Source of the DNA: Candidatus Bathyarchaeota archaeon
Lineage (GTDB): Archaea > Thermoproteota > Bathyarchaeia > 40CM-2-53-6
Length of the DNA stretch: 22,603 nucleotides
Reading direction: 5' to 3'
NCBI GenBank assembly: GCA_005883695.1
Contig: VBBV01000112.1
Span: forward strand, 1-22,603
This document shows, one piece after another, positions 1 through 8,376 of this stretch (position 1 is the first letter of the stretch; the number at the start of each line of letters is the position of its first letter). Under the pieces are notes generated by a model, which searched no databases, was not told the origin of the DNA, and saw only the letters and a list, made by a program, of their open reading frames with translations. A program made the translations under genes and the position numbers.

Positions 1-3000
1 GACTTCTTTCTTGGCCTCGGTGATCTCAGCTATGATCCGACGGTGACCGGTGACATCTGGTGTAGCCAGTTCAAATCCTACTACAACGGTATCCAGATCA
101 TTCCAGGAGACCACGATACCGGGGGTCACCTGCCTAGTTTCGGGGAGACGCACAGCTACGAGAGATATGTTAGTGGTTGTTCGCTGACCCTAGGTGTTAC
201 GCCTGTCTGCGGGCCCGTGGCGGGGGACTGCTATGGCAAGGAGTACTATTTCGATTATCCAGCTGCCAACCCTATCGCACGCTTCATCTTCGCTTCACCC
301 AAAATCTACAACATGACCGGGGTATGCACTTCGTCCCCGAATTGCAGCTCGCAAACTGGCCAGCCATGTACTAACCAATATGGTTGTTGGCAGTACGAGG
401 CTAATGATATCCACTTCAACTGGACCGCGAACGCGATAGACGACGCTCATGCCAAGGGGATACAGTGGGTTATCGTGGCCACGCACAAGGTCTGCCTGAG
501 TTCCGCAGACGCTACCTGTTCTATGGGATTGTCTTTTTTCAACATGCTGATCCGGAAGAAAGTTGATCTGATCATCCAAGCGCATGACAACGCATATGAG
601 CGGAGCAAGCAGATCGCTCTAAACCCCTACTCGTGCCCGAGCTTTCCAACGAACGGCGAAGGGTTTCCCGTATTCAACTACAGCGGAGAACCGCTGTACA
701 ACTCTGGATGCGTCGTGGACCAGGGCCTCGGCAACTATACTAGGGGCGCGGGGACCGTGGTAGTGGCCCAGGGAGCTTGGGTAAACGATCTTTACAGTGT
801 TAACCAGTCAGCGACGCATCCCGCAGATGTCGCGGAGGCGCCGTATTTTGCCAGGCTAATGGGAAAGAATACTCCTGGTGCGGGGCTGGGCTTTGTGAAG
901 TATACAGTCTCGGCTAGTAGTATCGATGTGCAGACGTATTTCACGCAAATTGTCGCGGGCAACGCGTTTTCTGACAAGTTCAGTATCGGAACTGGCTTGT
1001 ACCCTGTTGCGTCGTGGTCGCCTCAAAGCCCAGCGGTCGGGCAGCAGGTAACTTTCACCGCGACTGCGACTGGCGGTGTGGGCCCGTACTCTTTCATGTG
1101 GGATTTTGGAGATGGGGACACAGCGTTAGGGACACAGGTAAGCCATGTCTACGTTTCAGAACGAGCGTTCAATGTCACTTTGACCGCGACCGACTCTAGC
1201 AACAAGGTCGCCTCGTCGCGCAGGATTATCGGCGTTGGTTCGTGGAACGGGGCGGTTGCTTGCAACCCATTCCAGACAACGATAGAGAACGTCATCGGAA
1301 AGATATCGATTAATAGAGTGCAGGGCGACTCTTCGACCGCCGGTGCGGATTATAGCGGGGGAGGGTTCGAGCTTGCGGGAAGCCAACCCTACGGGGCTAG
1401 CCCACCTTCTTGGCCCTTTATCAAAAGGGTCTTACAGCCGCTGTGCATTGTCAACGGGATATCGAGTTTTGTCGAGCTTCACAACGTGACCTTGACCGTT
1501 GCGCCTTCCGTGGCGACATTTGATTGTAGGACAGCGTACGACCAGTCTAACGGTGCCGGCGTGTTTCCGAACAAGAAGAACTGTGATGTCGTCTTCAGCG
1601 TCGGGAACGCGTCGGCCACATCTTGCCCGGCTTGCTATATGCACCGGATTTACGGGGAGATTGACGGTGACTGGAACGCGTCCGGGACAGCTCCAACCGC
1701 TCCCCCTGGCTCGGGGCAGATGGTTGATGTTCAAGGCTTCGTCTTCTGGGACCCGGATCCAACCGCGTTCAACGCCCCGACTCATAACTGGTCTGGCTGG
1801 GAGCTGCACCCATTCACGGCTTGGAGGGTCTCGCGGGCACCGCTTGCCGCAACGGTTACCGTGAGTCCATCATCTCCCTCAACTGGCCAGCAGGTCTCTT
1901 TCACCGCATCGGTGTCCGGTGGAACGGGTCCCTACTCGCTGGTCTGGGATTTCGGTGACGGGACAGTCACGACAGGTACGTCGGCGAGCCATGTGTACCG
2001 TGCAGGCGGGAGTATTATTGCGCATGTCGCCGTTACGGATTCGTTCGGAGCTAACGGGGTAGCATCGAAATCGATCGTCATACGGGACCCGATCGGTGTG
2101 GTCTTGTCCGCGTATCCCACAATCGGAGTGGCTGGACAGCCGGTAGCGTTCAGAGCAACGGTGACTGGTGGGACCACACCCTACTCGTTTTCTTGGAATT
2201 TTGGGGATGGGATAGGTAGCGTTTCGAATCCTGCGAGCCATGTCTTCTTGTCGAACGGGACGCGTACAGTGGCTTTGACGGTGACTGATTCCTCTTCTCT
2301 TTCGTCTACCGCAACTCTAGTCTACGAGGTCGGGTTTGTCTTCGCCTGGAAGACGATCAACCAAGACCCAGGCCTGGCCGTGTCGACGCCGACTGTCTGT
2401 AACGATCAGAGCAGCTCGTCGTCTTTCATGATGTGGCATCCCAGCGTTTTCAACCTCACCAATATTGCGAACAACTGTGCGTCTATCTCTGGAGGCGTCT
2501 TCCACGCCCGGCAAGACAACGTCGCCTCGCCGGGCTGGGCATTGTTGGATGATGCAGTGATCCAACAGGGAGGCTTCACCTGGCAGGGAGAGTGCGGACA
2601 CATTGACGGCACGACTCCGAACTGGGCGTGCCCGAGGAACACGTACGGGCTCGCATACCCGTACATTACCGACTACGATGCTAGCTTGACGGTCGGGAAT
2701 GTTGCGCTGAACAGCCGTAACGGTATCGGAGAGTACAACATCTTCATCGGTTTCTACTACTGGCTTCCCGCGAACGTAACCTGTAACGGGGTTGCAAAGA
2801 GCCAGGGATGGCTCGAATTCCAGGTCCGCCTAGCCATGTACCGGACCGGAGCTAACAAGCCAGTCGGGACGACGGAGGTCTTCGACCCTGGAGACGATTG
2901 CGGTTACGGGTACACGGCAGCAACGCTCTCACCCGGAGGGTCCGTGTCGCTGAACAACTTCGACCTGAGAAGCTTCTACCAGGGAGGATTATCCACACTA

Positions 3001-4290
3001 GGGCTGCCATCAAACACCAAGGCTATTCTTGCCGGAATAGAGATAGGAACAGAAGGATGGGGCGTCACCCTCCCAACAGACTTTTCCGGAATAACAATCC
3101 AGGCCTTCGAGCCCAACTCGCTAGGGGCTGATGTGGACTTTGACGGGTCCGTTACTAATAGCGACGTGGCGTTGGTGCAGTCTTTTGTCGGCGCGTGCCC
3201 GACTTCGACGTATGGAACGTACCAGTGGCGAGTCAATTCCAACGCGACCAACCCGTGCATAGACGCGAACGATGTCGCATTAGTACAATCCTTCAACACA
3301 ACAACGATACCAGGCAGATTCACGGGATCGCTGGTTGCGGTTGTTGTTGGAACGGACGGGCAATTGTACTCGTCCAGGCTCACGAGTTCTTGGAGCAGTT
3401 GGGTTCCTTTAGGGCGCTCTAGCCCGTCTCCACCAACAATCTGCCCCTCAACAGGAGGAAGAGTTGATCTTGTGGTGAGAGGAATGGACAATATGATCTA
3501 CCATCAGAGCTTTCTCAACAACGCTTGGTCTGGGGTGTGGGATACTGATGGTGGAGCGACCCTGGATCGGCCCGCTTGCGTGGTAACTAATGGCGTTCTT
3601 AATATCGTGGTGAGGGGCACTGACGACGGCACGTGGTACAATAACATGACCTTGTCCACGGGAGCGTGGTCTGGCTGGTCGCGGTTGGGGCAGGGTGCGA
3701 CTCTCTCATCGCCTTCTTTGGTCACGGACTCGTCTGGGACCATGTACCTTGTTGTGCGAGGCACTGATAATGGAGTATGGCATAATTCCAAACCGTCGGG
3801 TGGATCTTGGACCGGTTGGGAGACCCTCGGCGGGGCGACGTTCAACTCAACTGCGATCGCGGCCGATAGCAATTTCCTGGATGTGGTAGTCCGGGGAACA
3901 GATAATGGGATATGGCTCGACTCCCTCTCTTTATCTTCACACTCTTGGTCTGGCTGGTCCTTGGTGGGTGGCGCTACGCTTTCCACCCCCTCACTTGCAA
4001 TAGACTCGGCAGGAACGCTACACTTAGTGGTGAGAGGGACAGACAACGGGGTTTGGCACAATAGTAAGTCCTTAAGCGGCTCATGGACAGGCTGGGATAG
4101 CCCTGGAGGGACAACTCTTGCCCAAGTTTCATTCGCCGTTCTAGGCACAAATCTCTATGTCGCCGTCCAAGGAACCGACAGTGCCCCTTGGGTGAACTCT
4201 AAGCCACTGGCCTCGGGGCTTTGGGCTCCTTGGACCAGCCTCGCGGGAGGATTATCTTTAGCTCCTGCACTGGTTTCCACGATGGCATGA
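1..4290 (+). CDS. Secreted metallophosphoesterase-PKD-dockerin-PLL propeller protein (5' partial)
   Basis: The reading frame is open from base 1, so the true start and any signal peptide lie outside the window. About 1,429 residues are visible. Domains in order: a purple-acid-phosphatase-like metallophosphoesterase (1-990) with GDLSY at 19-33, GDHD at 106-117, VATH at 475-486 and AHDNAYE at 580-600; PKD domain 1 (about 1000-1245, WDFGDGD); an unassigned beta-rich segment (1246-1840); PKD 2 and 3 (1842-2335, WDFGDGT and WNFGDGI); another unassigned segment (2338-3120); a dockerin-like calcium repeat (3124-3300, DVDFDGSVTNSD, then a weaker second copy); and seven PLL-type lectin blades (3328-4287, [13 protein letters not shown] motif). 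No C-terminal membrane anchor is seen, so the protein is probably secreted and held by binding. It converges on the glycan cluster with a 70-base gap. Domain calls are firm; the substrate is unknown. Confidence 0.9.
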   Translation, partial: DFFLGLGDLSYDPTVTGDIWCSQFKSYYNGIQIIPGDHDTGGHLPSFGETHSYERYVSGCSLTLGVTPVCGPVAGDCYGKEYYFDYPAANPIARFIFASPKIYNMTGVCTSSPNCSSQTGQPCTNQYGCWQYEANDIHFNWTANAIDDAHAKGIQWVIVATHKVCLSSADATCSMGLSFFNMLIRKKVDLIIQAHDNAYERSKQIALNPYSCPSFPTNGEGFPVFNYSGEPLYNSGCVVDQGLGNYTRGAGTVVVAQGAWVNDLYSVNQSATHPADVAEAPYFARLMGKNTPGAGLGFVKYTVSASSIDVQTYFTQIVAGNAFSDKFSIGTGLYPVASWSPQSPAVGQQVTFTATATGGVGPYSFMWDFGDGDTALGTQVSHVYVSERAFNVTLTATDSSNKVASSRRIIGVGSWNGAVACNPFQTTIENVIGKISINRVQGDSSTAGADYSGGGFELAGSQPYGASPPSWPFIKRVLQPLCIVNGISSFVELHNVTLTVAPSVATFDCRTAYDQSNGAGVFPNKKNCDVVFSVGNASATSCPACYMHRIYGEIDGDWNASGTAPTAPPGSGQMVDVQGFVFWDPDPTAFNAPTHNWSGWELHPFTAWRVSRAPLAATVTVSPSSPSTGQQVSFTASVSGGTGPYSLVWDFGDGTVTTGTSASHVYRAGGSIIAHVAVTDSFGANGVASKSIVIRDPIGVVLSAYPTIGVAGQPVAFRATVTGGTTPYSFSWNFGDGIGSVSNPASHVFLSNGTRTVALTVTDSSSLSSTATLVYEVGFVFAWKTINQDPGLAVSTPTVCNDQSSSSSFMMWHPSVFNLTNIANNCASISGGVFHARQDNVASPGWALLDDAVIQQGGFTWQGECGHIDGTTPNWACPRNTYGLAYPYITDYDASLTVGNVALNSRNGIGEYNIFIGFYYWLPANVTCNGVAKSQGWLEFQVRLAMYRTGANKPVGTTEVFDPGDDCGYGYTAATLSPGGSVSLNNFDLRSFYQGGLSTLGLPSNTKAILAGIEIGTEGWGVTLPTDFSGITIQAFEPNSLGADVDFDGSVTNSDVALVQSFVGACPTSTYGTYQWRVNSNATNPCIDANDVALVQSFNTTTIPGRFTGSLVAVVVGTDGQLYSSRLTSSWSSWVPLGRSSPSPPTICPSTGGRVDLVVRGMDNMIYHQSFLNNAWSGVWDTDGGATLDRPACVVTNGVLNIVVRGTDDGTWYNNMTLSTGAWSGWSRLGQGATLSSPSLVTDSSGTMYLVVRGTDNGVWHNSKPSGGSWTGWETLGGATFNSTAIAADSNFLDVVVRGTDNGIWLDSLSLSSHSWSGWSLVGGATLSTPSLAIDSAGTLHLVVRGTDNGVWHNSKSLSGSWTGWDSPGGTTLAQVSFAVLGTNLYVAVQGTDSAPWVNSKPLASGLWAPWTSLAGGLSLAPALVSTMA
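3328..4287 (+). repeat. Seven PLL lectin-type propeller blades
   Basis: Seven consecutive blades of about 45-48 residues form the C-terminus of the phosphoesterase protein. Six blades open with a form of VVRGTDNG-W and contain W-SGW or W-TGW. Blades 3 and 5 resemble each other (WYNNMTLSTGAW; WLDSLSLSSHSW), and so do blades 4 and 6 ([22 protein letters not shown]), giving a two-blade period inside the array. The pattern matches the Photorhabdus luminescens lectin fold, a seven-bladed fucose-type sugar-binding propeller. Sugar specificity cannot be read from the sequence. Confidence 0.8.
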
Positions 4291-4360
4291 ACAGGTTTTA
4301 GCAGTCACCAATAGTGGAATCCCAGCCTGACGAAGAACGGTCGAAGACGCGTTCTTCCCT

Positions 4361-5128
4361 TCAAGGTAATCTTGACTTGGCAACGCCAGCGAGACCGGAG
4401 TTCCAGAAGTATACCGGCCTTTGATGATGCTGCAGAGAAAAACTGGAAAAGGCGTCGTTCCAATCCACATCGTCGGAGAGTAGGAGACCTCCGGGCGGCA
4501 AGTGCGGCCAGACAGTGTCGTATTCGAACATCATTGTGTCAAAGGTGTGTTCGCTATCGTGGAGAAACAAAGCGATCTGATCTAGATTGCCCAGAAGGCT
4601 AGGTAGTATTTTGCGCGTGTCTCCTAGGTGAAGATGCCAGCGAGCACTTAGTTCCTCGGGTACGAGAAACCCTGGGGCCCGGTTCTTGGGAAGAATTGCA
4701 ACCGGATCCAGTCCAAGCGAAGGAAAGTAGGTCTTCTCGTAATCTGGGAGGTCGATAGAGTGGAGTTCTCCTTGTCCATTCCTGTCAAGTGCGGCCAGAA
4801 TGCATGTAGTTGAGAGTCCCGCGGCAACCCCTGTCTCAACTACCAGCGAAGGTTTCATGATCCGAACTGCGACGTATAGAATCTCGCCTGATCGCACCCA
4901 TCCAAGGTATGGGACACTATCCGCACGTGCAAGTGCCTGTTGAAGTACATTTCCTGCATCAACGAATTCCTGATGAATGCTCGGTACGCTGATTTCCGTA
5001 AGGCGACTGAGACAATGTCTCAAAAGCCCCTCCTTTCCCTTAATCAGGTAAGTGGGTGCAAGCATGGGATCCTTCATTAGTAGTCGCACGTAATCTCTCC
5101 ACTTTGAGATTGAGAGTTTGGAAGCCAC
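4361..5128 (-). CDS. Class I SAM-dependent methyltransferase (Methyltransf_24 type)
   Basis: A 255-residue protein with a GTG start. The AdoMet motif I is ETGVAAGLST at residues 98-107, followed by the acidic strand HSIDLPD near 123-129. The conserved block HDSEHTFD lies at 190-197 and PGGLLLSDDVDWN at 212-224. This pattern is typical of Methyltransf_24 and cephalosporin-hydroxylase-like enzymes, which O-methylate sugars or small molecules and often sit in polysaccharide clusters. It is the last gene of the minus-strand cluster, 24 bases after the preceding glycosyltransferase, so it is probably cotranscribed and may methylate the glycan. No membrane segment or signal peptide is visible, so a cytoplasmic protein is expected. 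The acceptor is unknown, and a role outside the glycan pathway cannot be excluded. Confidence 0.85.
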   Translation of the reverse strand: MASKLSISKWRDYVRLLMKDPMLAPTYLIKGKEGLLRHCLSRLTEISVPSIHQEFVDAGNVLQQALARADSVPYLGWVRSGEILYVAVRIMKPSLVVETGVAAGLSTTCILAALDRNGQGELHSIDLPDYEKTYFPSLGLDPVAILPKNRAPGFLVPEELSARWHLHLGDTRKILPSLLGNLDQIALFLHDSEHTFDTMMFEYDTVWPHLPPGGLLLSDDVDWNDAFSSFSLQHHQRPVYFWNSGLAGVAKSRLP

Positions 5129-5152
5129 GTATAATCACATTCCACTCGTCAA

Positions 5153-6238
5153 CTAGACCCTAGAAGTAGAAATGCCCGTTGGCTTCTTTGTCGCACTTTC
5201 AACTCCGTTACCATGTAGCAAGGATTTCCAGCGTTCGAATTCGACCCCGAAGATGCGGTTCCAGTCGAAGTTTTTCGCGTACGATACAGCGGCCTTGCTG
5301 GCTTTGAAGTAGACTCCGGGATCTCGAAGACGAGAGATGGCTGAAGCCAACTCATTGATATTATCTGCGATCAACCCGCATCGATGTTCGACCAGCTCGT
5401 CTGCCATCGGAACGTAGGACCTTGTAATGACCGGGAGCCCGGCTGCCAATGCCTCGATAATCTTCAACGGACTCGCCCAAGGAGCATGTGAGTCACGATG
5501 GTAAAGTGCTAAGGCAATGTCTCCTTGGCATAGAGCTTCGGGTATTCTTGACTGAGGTACGAGCCCCAGAACTTGGACTTTGGACAAGTTTTCTCGTGCG
5601 ATAATCTGAGTTAATTCCTTAATGTCAGGGCCGGTTCCAAAGACTACATACCTGAGAGAGTCGTCATCTCTCAAAAGTGAGAGAGGATCGAACACGCCTC
5701 GATTGCGCGCGACATATCCGAAGTAGATCAGAGTGCGAATTTGGCTCGAAGGAGTTCGTAGAGTACGTGAGGCTTCATAGCTCGAGTAATCTATCCCGTT
5801 TGGTAGTAAGATGATGGGTTTTCGGGTTTGGCTCCGGCGAACCTCTAACAACACTCTCGAGACCGAACTGATGATATCGGCCTGGGACACAATGAATCGC
5901 TCCAACCATCTTGTCGCAATTCTGCCTATGCGGGATCTGGCAAACGAGGCTCGAAAGTCTATGTCATCATACGCGAGAACTCGTGTCCTTCCAGTTATTC
6001 TGAGCGCAAGTGCCGGGAGAGCTCCGAAATGGGAGTCTACGAGGCATATGTCCCATCGGGTTCTTCGTCTCAATAGTTCGCAGGTTCTTCGGCTTGCTGA
6101 GAGAAGCTGGAATATCCCAGGCCATTCAGTCGAGGCATAGTTGAGTAGAATCGTTTGGGTTTCACAGTTGGCTTTGTCTCGATAGAAACTCGCTCGGGCA
6201 AATTCGCGTTGGGATAGCGGACCAAGCTGAGTGTTCAA
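5153..6238 (-). CDS. GT4-family glycosyltransferase
   Basis: GT-B fold, glycosyltransferases group 1. The C-terminal half shows the usual order: LLPNGIDYS (inter-domain linker), LIYFGYVARNRG (first strand of the nucleotide-sugar domain), VFGTGPD, VLGLVPQ, then SPLKIIEALAAGLPVI, the SPLK variant of the EX7E donor-binding motif in which the first glutamate is absent. The annotated start is TTG at 6238, but the frame is open upstream through LISPLNILLLNTQL, and NILLLNT looks like the first strand of the Rossmann domain. The real start is therefore probably earlier, perhaps a CTG at 6253 next to the stop of the upstream gene. At 361 residues it is slightly short, consistent with a missed N-terminus. 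It is probably cytoplasmic, acting on a lipid-linked acceptor. Donor sugar unknown. Confidence 0.88.
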   Translation of the reverse strand: MNTQLGPLSQREFARASFYRDKANCETQTILLNYASTEWPGIFQLLSASRRTCELLRRRTRWDICLVDSHFGALPALALRITGRTRVLAYDDIDFRASFARSRIGRIATRWLERFIVSQADIISSVSRVLLEVRRSQTRKPIILLPNGIDYSSYEASRTLRTPSSQIRTLIYFGYVARNRGVFDPLSLLRDDDSLRYVVFGTGPDIKELTQIIARENLSKVQVLGLVPQSRIPEALCQGDIALALYHRDSHAPWASPLKIIEALAAGLPVITRSYVPMADELVEHRCGLIADNINELASAISRLRDPGVYFKASKAAVSYAKNFDWNRIFGVEFERWKSLLHGNGVESATKKPTGISTSRV

Positions 6239-6261
6239 TAATAAGATGTTCAGGGGCGATA

Positions 6262-8370
6262 TCAGCTCAAGCAGGAGAGCGTCACTTTGGCGATTGTCAC
6301 GAAGGAATACTCACCCCCAACAAGCACCAAACGTAAACTAGTAGCATTTTGGGGGGATGCCAATCCTTGGACTCTGCCTATGTTCAGACCTTGGCGGATG
6401 TCTATGTAATTGGTGGATATGATTTGACCTGTGCTATTGACAAATTCTATTCGAAATGCCTTAATGTTGCCACTCAACTGCGGCACTAGGACGCTTGCTG
6501 TATTGACACATGATGCGTTGTGATAGAGAGGAGGTGACGCAACGAAGACATAGGATTGTTGCGCGCCTACCTGTAACGTTCCGTTCGAGCCAAATGTTCC
6601 TTGATATGCCATCCACCCTTGGTAAGGAGGCCCAGCGTTCCAGTCTGATTGTAGGCTGCCGAGGGTGCGAGTGGAATAAAGTCGTGCGAGGGAGAGTCCT
6701 TGGTAAGAAACGTCTAGAGTGGCGGAACTATTACGCAGCGCCACGATGAGTGAGTCGCTTGGAAAGACTTGCTGTTCGAATGACTGAACCACGATTGCCG
6801 AGATGTTGTAGTAAAGGAAGAAAGCGATAGGGTTTGATACATAGAACGGGTAGAATTCGTTGGTGCCAACGACTTGGTACTCTGGAAGGAGGTACTTGAG
6901 GAGTTGGGGCTGGCCGAATACGAGAATCGTAGACCCGGCCATGTAGTTTTCACTGATGTACCGAGCAACGACTGGAAGAGCTTCCTCGCCGCTAATCTGA
7001 ACAATTCTTGATGCTCCTTCTATTCCCCCGATGGCGGGTGAGTAGTACAGCCCGGGAGCATTCAGATTGAAAGCCAAGGGAAGCATGGCGGGAATCACGA
7101 GAATTGCAACAAGGGCCCATCCAACAAGTTTCCCTGGCTGAATAAGGAGGATTTTCGCCGACATTGCGTTTCGAATATGGCCCTTCAATCTTGAGAGCCT
7201 CCGAATTGTCCAGTCTACTGTCTTCCAAACGCCGAGACTCGAAAAGAGTGAAAGCACGGGTGCGGCATAGAGTAGATAGTGCGGGTATATTGGCCGACTG
7301 AGTAGTAGGATAGCGAACACGGAGAGAGCCCAGAAGCCAGCAAGGCTCTTACCTAGAGAGGGCGTCTGAAGTCGTGGTCGAACCAGTGATTGCAGGAGAT
7401 AGATTCCACCAAAAGCGCCAAAGACGATCTCCCACGGGTCTTCTCGTATGAGCGTCAGAACGACCAGAGAGCTTACAGGGTTCTGGAAGTAAGGCCCCGA
7501 CAAAAGTACTATGCCGGACGGGGCTTGGCCCGCGAGGTAGGTTCTTTGATAGAGAAGCTGGAATCTCTCGATCGTCACTGGACCTAACCAAGGAAAGGCG
7601 GCCAGGAACAGGGCTGAGGAAAGGGCCAACGTTAGAACGATTCTCTGCCAGGGAAGGTACGCCAGCATCTGAAGCCCGCCCTTGAGCCCCGATTTTGCTG
7701 CTTTTGGTAGTAGCCCCCATCTCACGTTTCCGAGGAGTATCGTCGGGACGATGGAAACAGCGAGGAGTTTGGAAGAAAGCGCAAGGGCCATAGAAAGCGC
7801 CGCCAGAATGAGGGTCCTTCTTGAGATAGTACAATTGTGTTGAATCAGAAAGAGTGTAATTGAGACAAAGAAGACTGCAAGAGCGTCTTCATACAGGACA
7901 CGGCCGGACAGGACTGACACCGGGTCAATCGCAAACAACAACCCAGCCACTATCCCGGTTCGCTGGTCGAATATGTCTCTGCCAATCCAGTAAACAATAA
8001 CCGACGTTAGGGACGACGCAATAGTGACGGGGATTCTTGCAGCAACAATCGGGTTTAGGGTTGGCCCGGAGAGGATGGCGAGTGCGGCAAAGAGAGGAGT
8101 CAGAGGACTAAGACTTCCGAACTGAAAAGACCAATTGAAGAGTCCTAGGAAGTCTCCTGTCCGAAGATATCTTGCGTAGATATTGGCAGTGTCGAAATAT
8201 CCCCATGCTGTGTAGCCGTACCCCGTGTAGCCAGCTCCAACCTCATCATTGTACACATAGGGAGTACTTGGAAGAGTCCTAACCAGTAGTGCTATACCAA
8301 GCAGCGCAAGCGAGACTAGGGTCGCGGGTGATTTCCAGGCGGCTTGTGTCTTCCGAATGAGCGTTTTCAA
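6262..8370 (-). CDS. GT-C membrane glycosyltransferase (ArnT/PMT-like)
   Basis: A 702-residue polytopic membrane protein. The first membrane helix lies near residues 15-33 and is followed by a loop with YNDEVGAG; the Asp-Glu pair after helix 1 is the catalytic signature of GT39/GT83-type enzymes that use polyprenyl-phosphate sugars. Roughly ten or more hydrophobic helices run to about residue 440, then a C-terminal domain of about 260 residues, rich in beta strands, presumably outside the membrane. This is the standard architecture for an enzyme that moves a sugar from a lipid carrier onto a glycan or protein on the outer face. The start is TTG at 8370; an in-frame stop (8377-8379, also the end of the upstream gene) leaves no room for an earlier start. 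The six-base gap to the upstream gene points to one transcript. Acceptor unknown. Confidence 0.85.
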   Translation of the reverse strand: MKTLIRKTQAAWKSPATLVSLALLGIALLVRTLPSTPYVYNDEVGAGYTGYGYTAWGYFDTANIYARYLRTGDFLGLFNWSFQFGSLSPLTPLFAALAILSGPTLNPIVAARIPVTIASSLTSVIVYWIGRDIFDQRTGIVAGLLFAIDPVSVLSGRVLYEDALAVFFVSITLFLIQHNCTISRRTLILAALSMALALSSKLLAVSIVPTILLGNVRWGLLPKAAKSGLKGGLQMLAYLPWQRIVLTLALSSALFLAAFPWLGPVTIERFQLLYQRTYLAGQAPSGIVLLSGPYFQNPVSSLVVLTLIREDPWEIVFGAFGGIYLLQSLVRPRLQTPSLGKSLAGFWALSVFAILLLSRPIYPHYLLYAAPVLSLFSSLGVWKTVDWTIRRLSRLKGHIRNAMSAKILLIQPGKLVGWALVAILVIPAMLPLAFNLNAPGLYYSPAIGGIEGASRIVQISGEEALPVVARYISENYMAGSTILVFGQPQLLKYLLPEYQVVGTNEFYPFYVSNPIAFFLYYNISAIVVQSFEQQVFPSDSLIVALRNSSATLDVSYQGLSLARLYSTRTLGSLQSDWNAGPPYQGWMAYQGTFGSNGTLQVGAQQSYVFVASPPLYHNASCVNTASVLVPQLSGNIKAFRIEFVNSTGQIISTNYIDIRQGLNIGRVQGLASPQNATSLRLVLVGGEYSFVTIAKVTLSCLS

Positions 8371-8376
8371 GCTGGA

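Noticed and set aside
2976..4148. Two long minus-strand open frames (171 and 214 codons) opposite the propeller region
   Set aside because: They are antisense to well-defined lectin blades; their repeated [12 protein letters not shown] motifs are the reverse reading of the blade repeats.
3328..4287. Regular repeats that could suggest a CRISPR or tandem-repeat array
   Set aside because: The period is about 140 bases, the units diverge at the DNA level, and the frame is maintained throughout; these are protein repeats.
7349..7834. 161-codon minus-strand frame inside the GT-C gene
   Set aside because: An out-of-frame shadow of the 702-residue membrane enzyme with no domain of its own.
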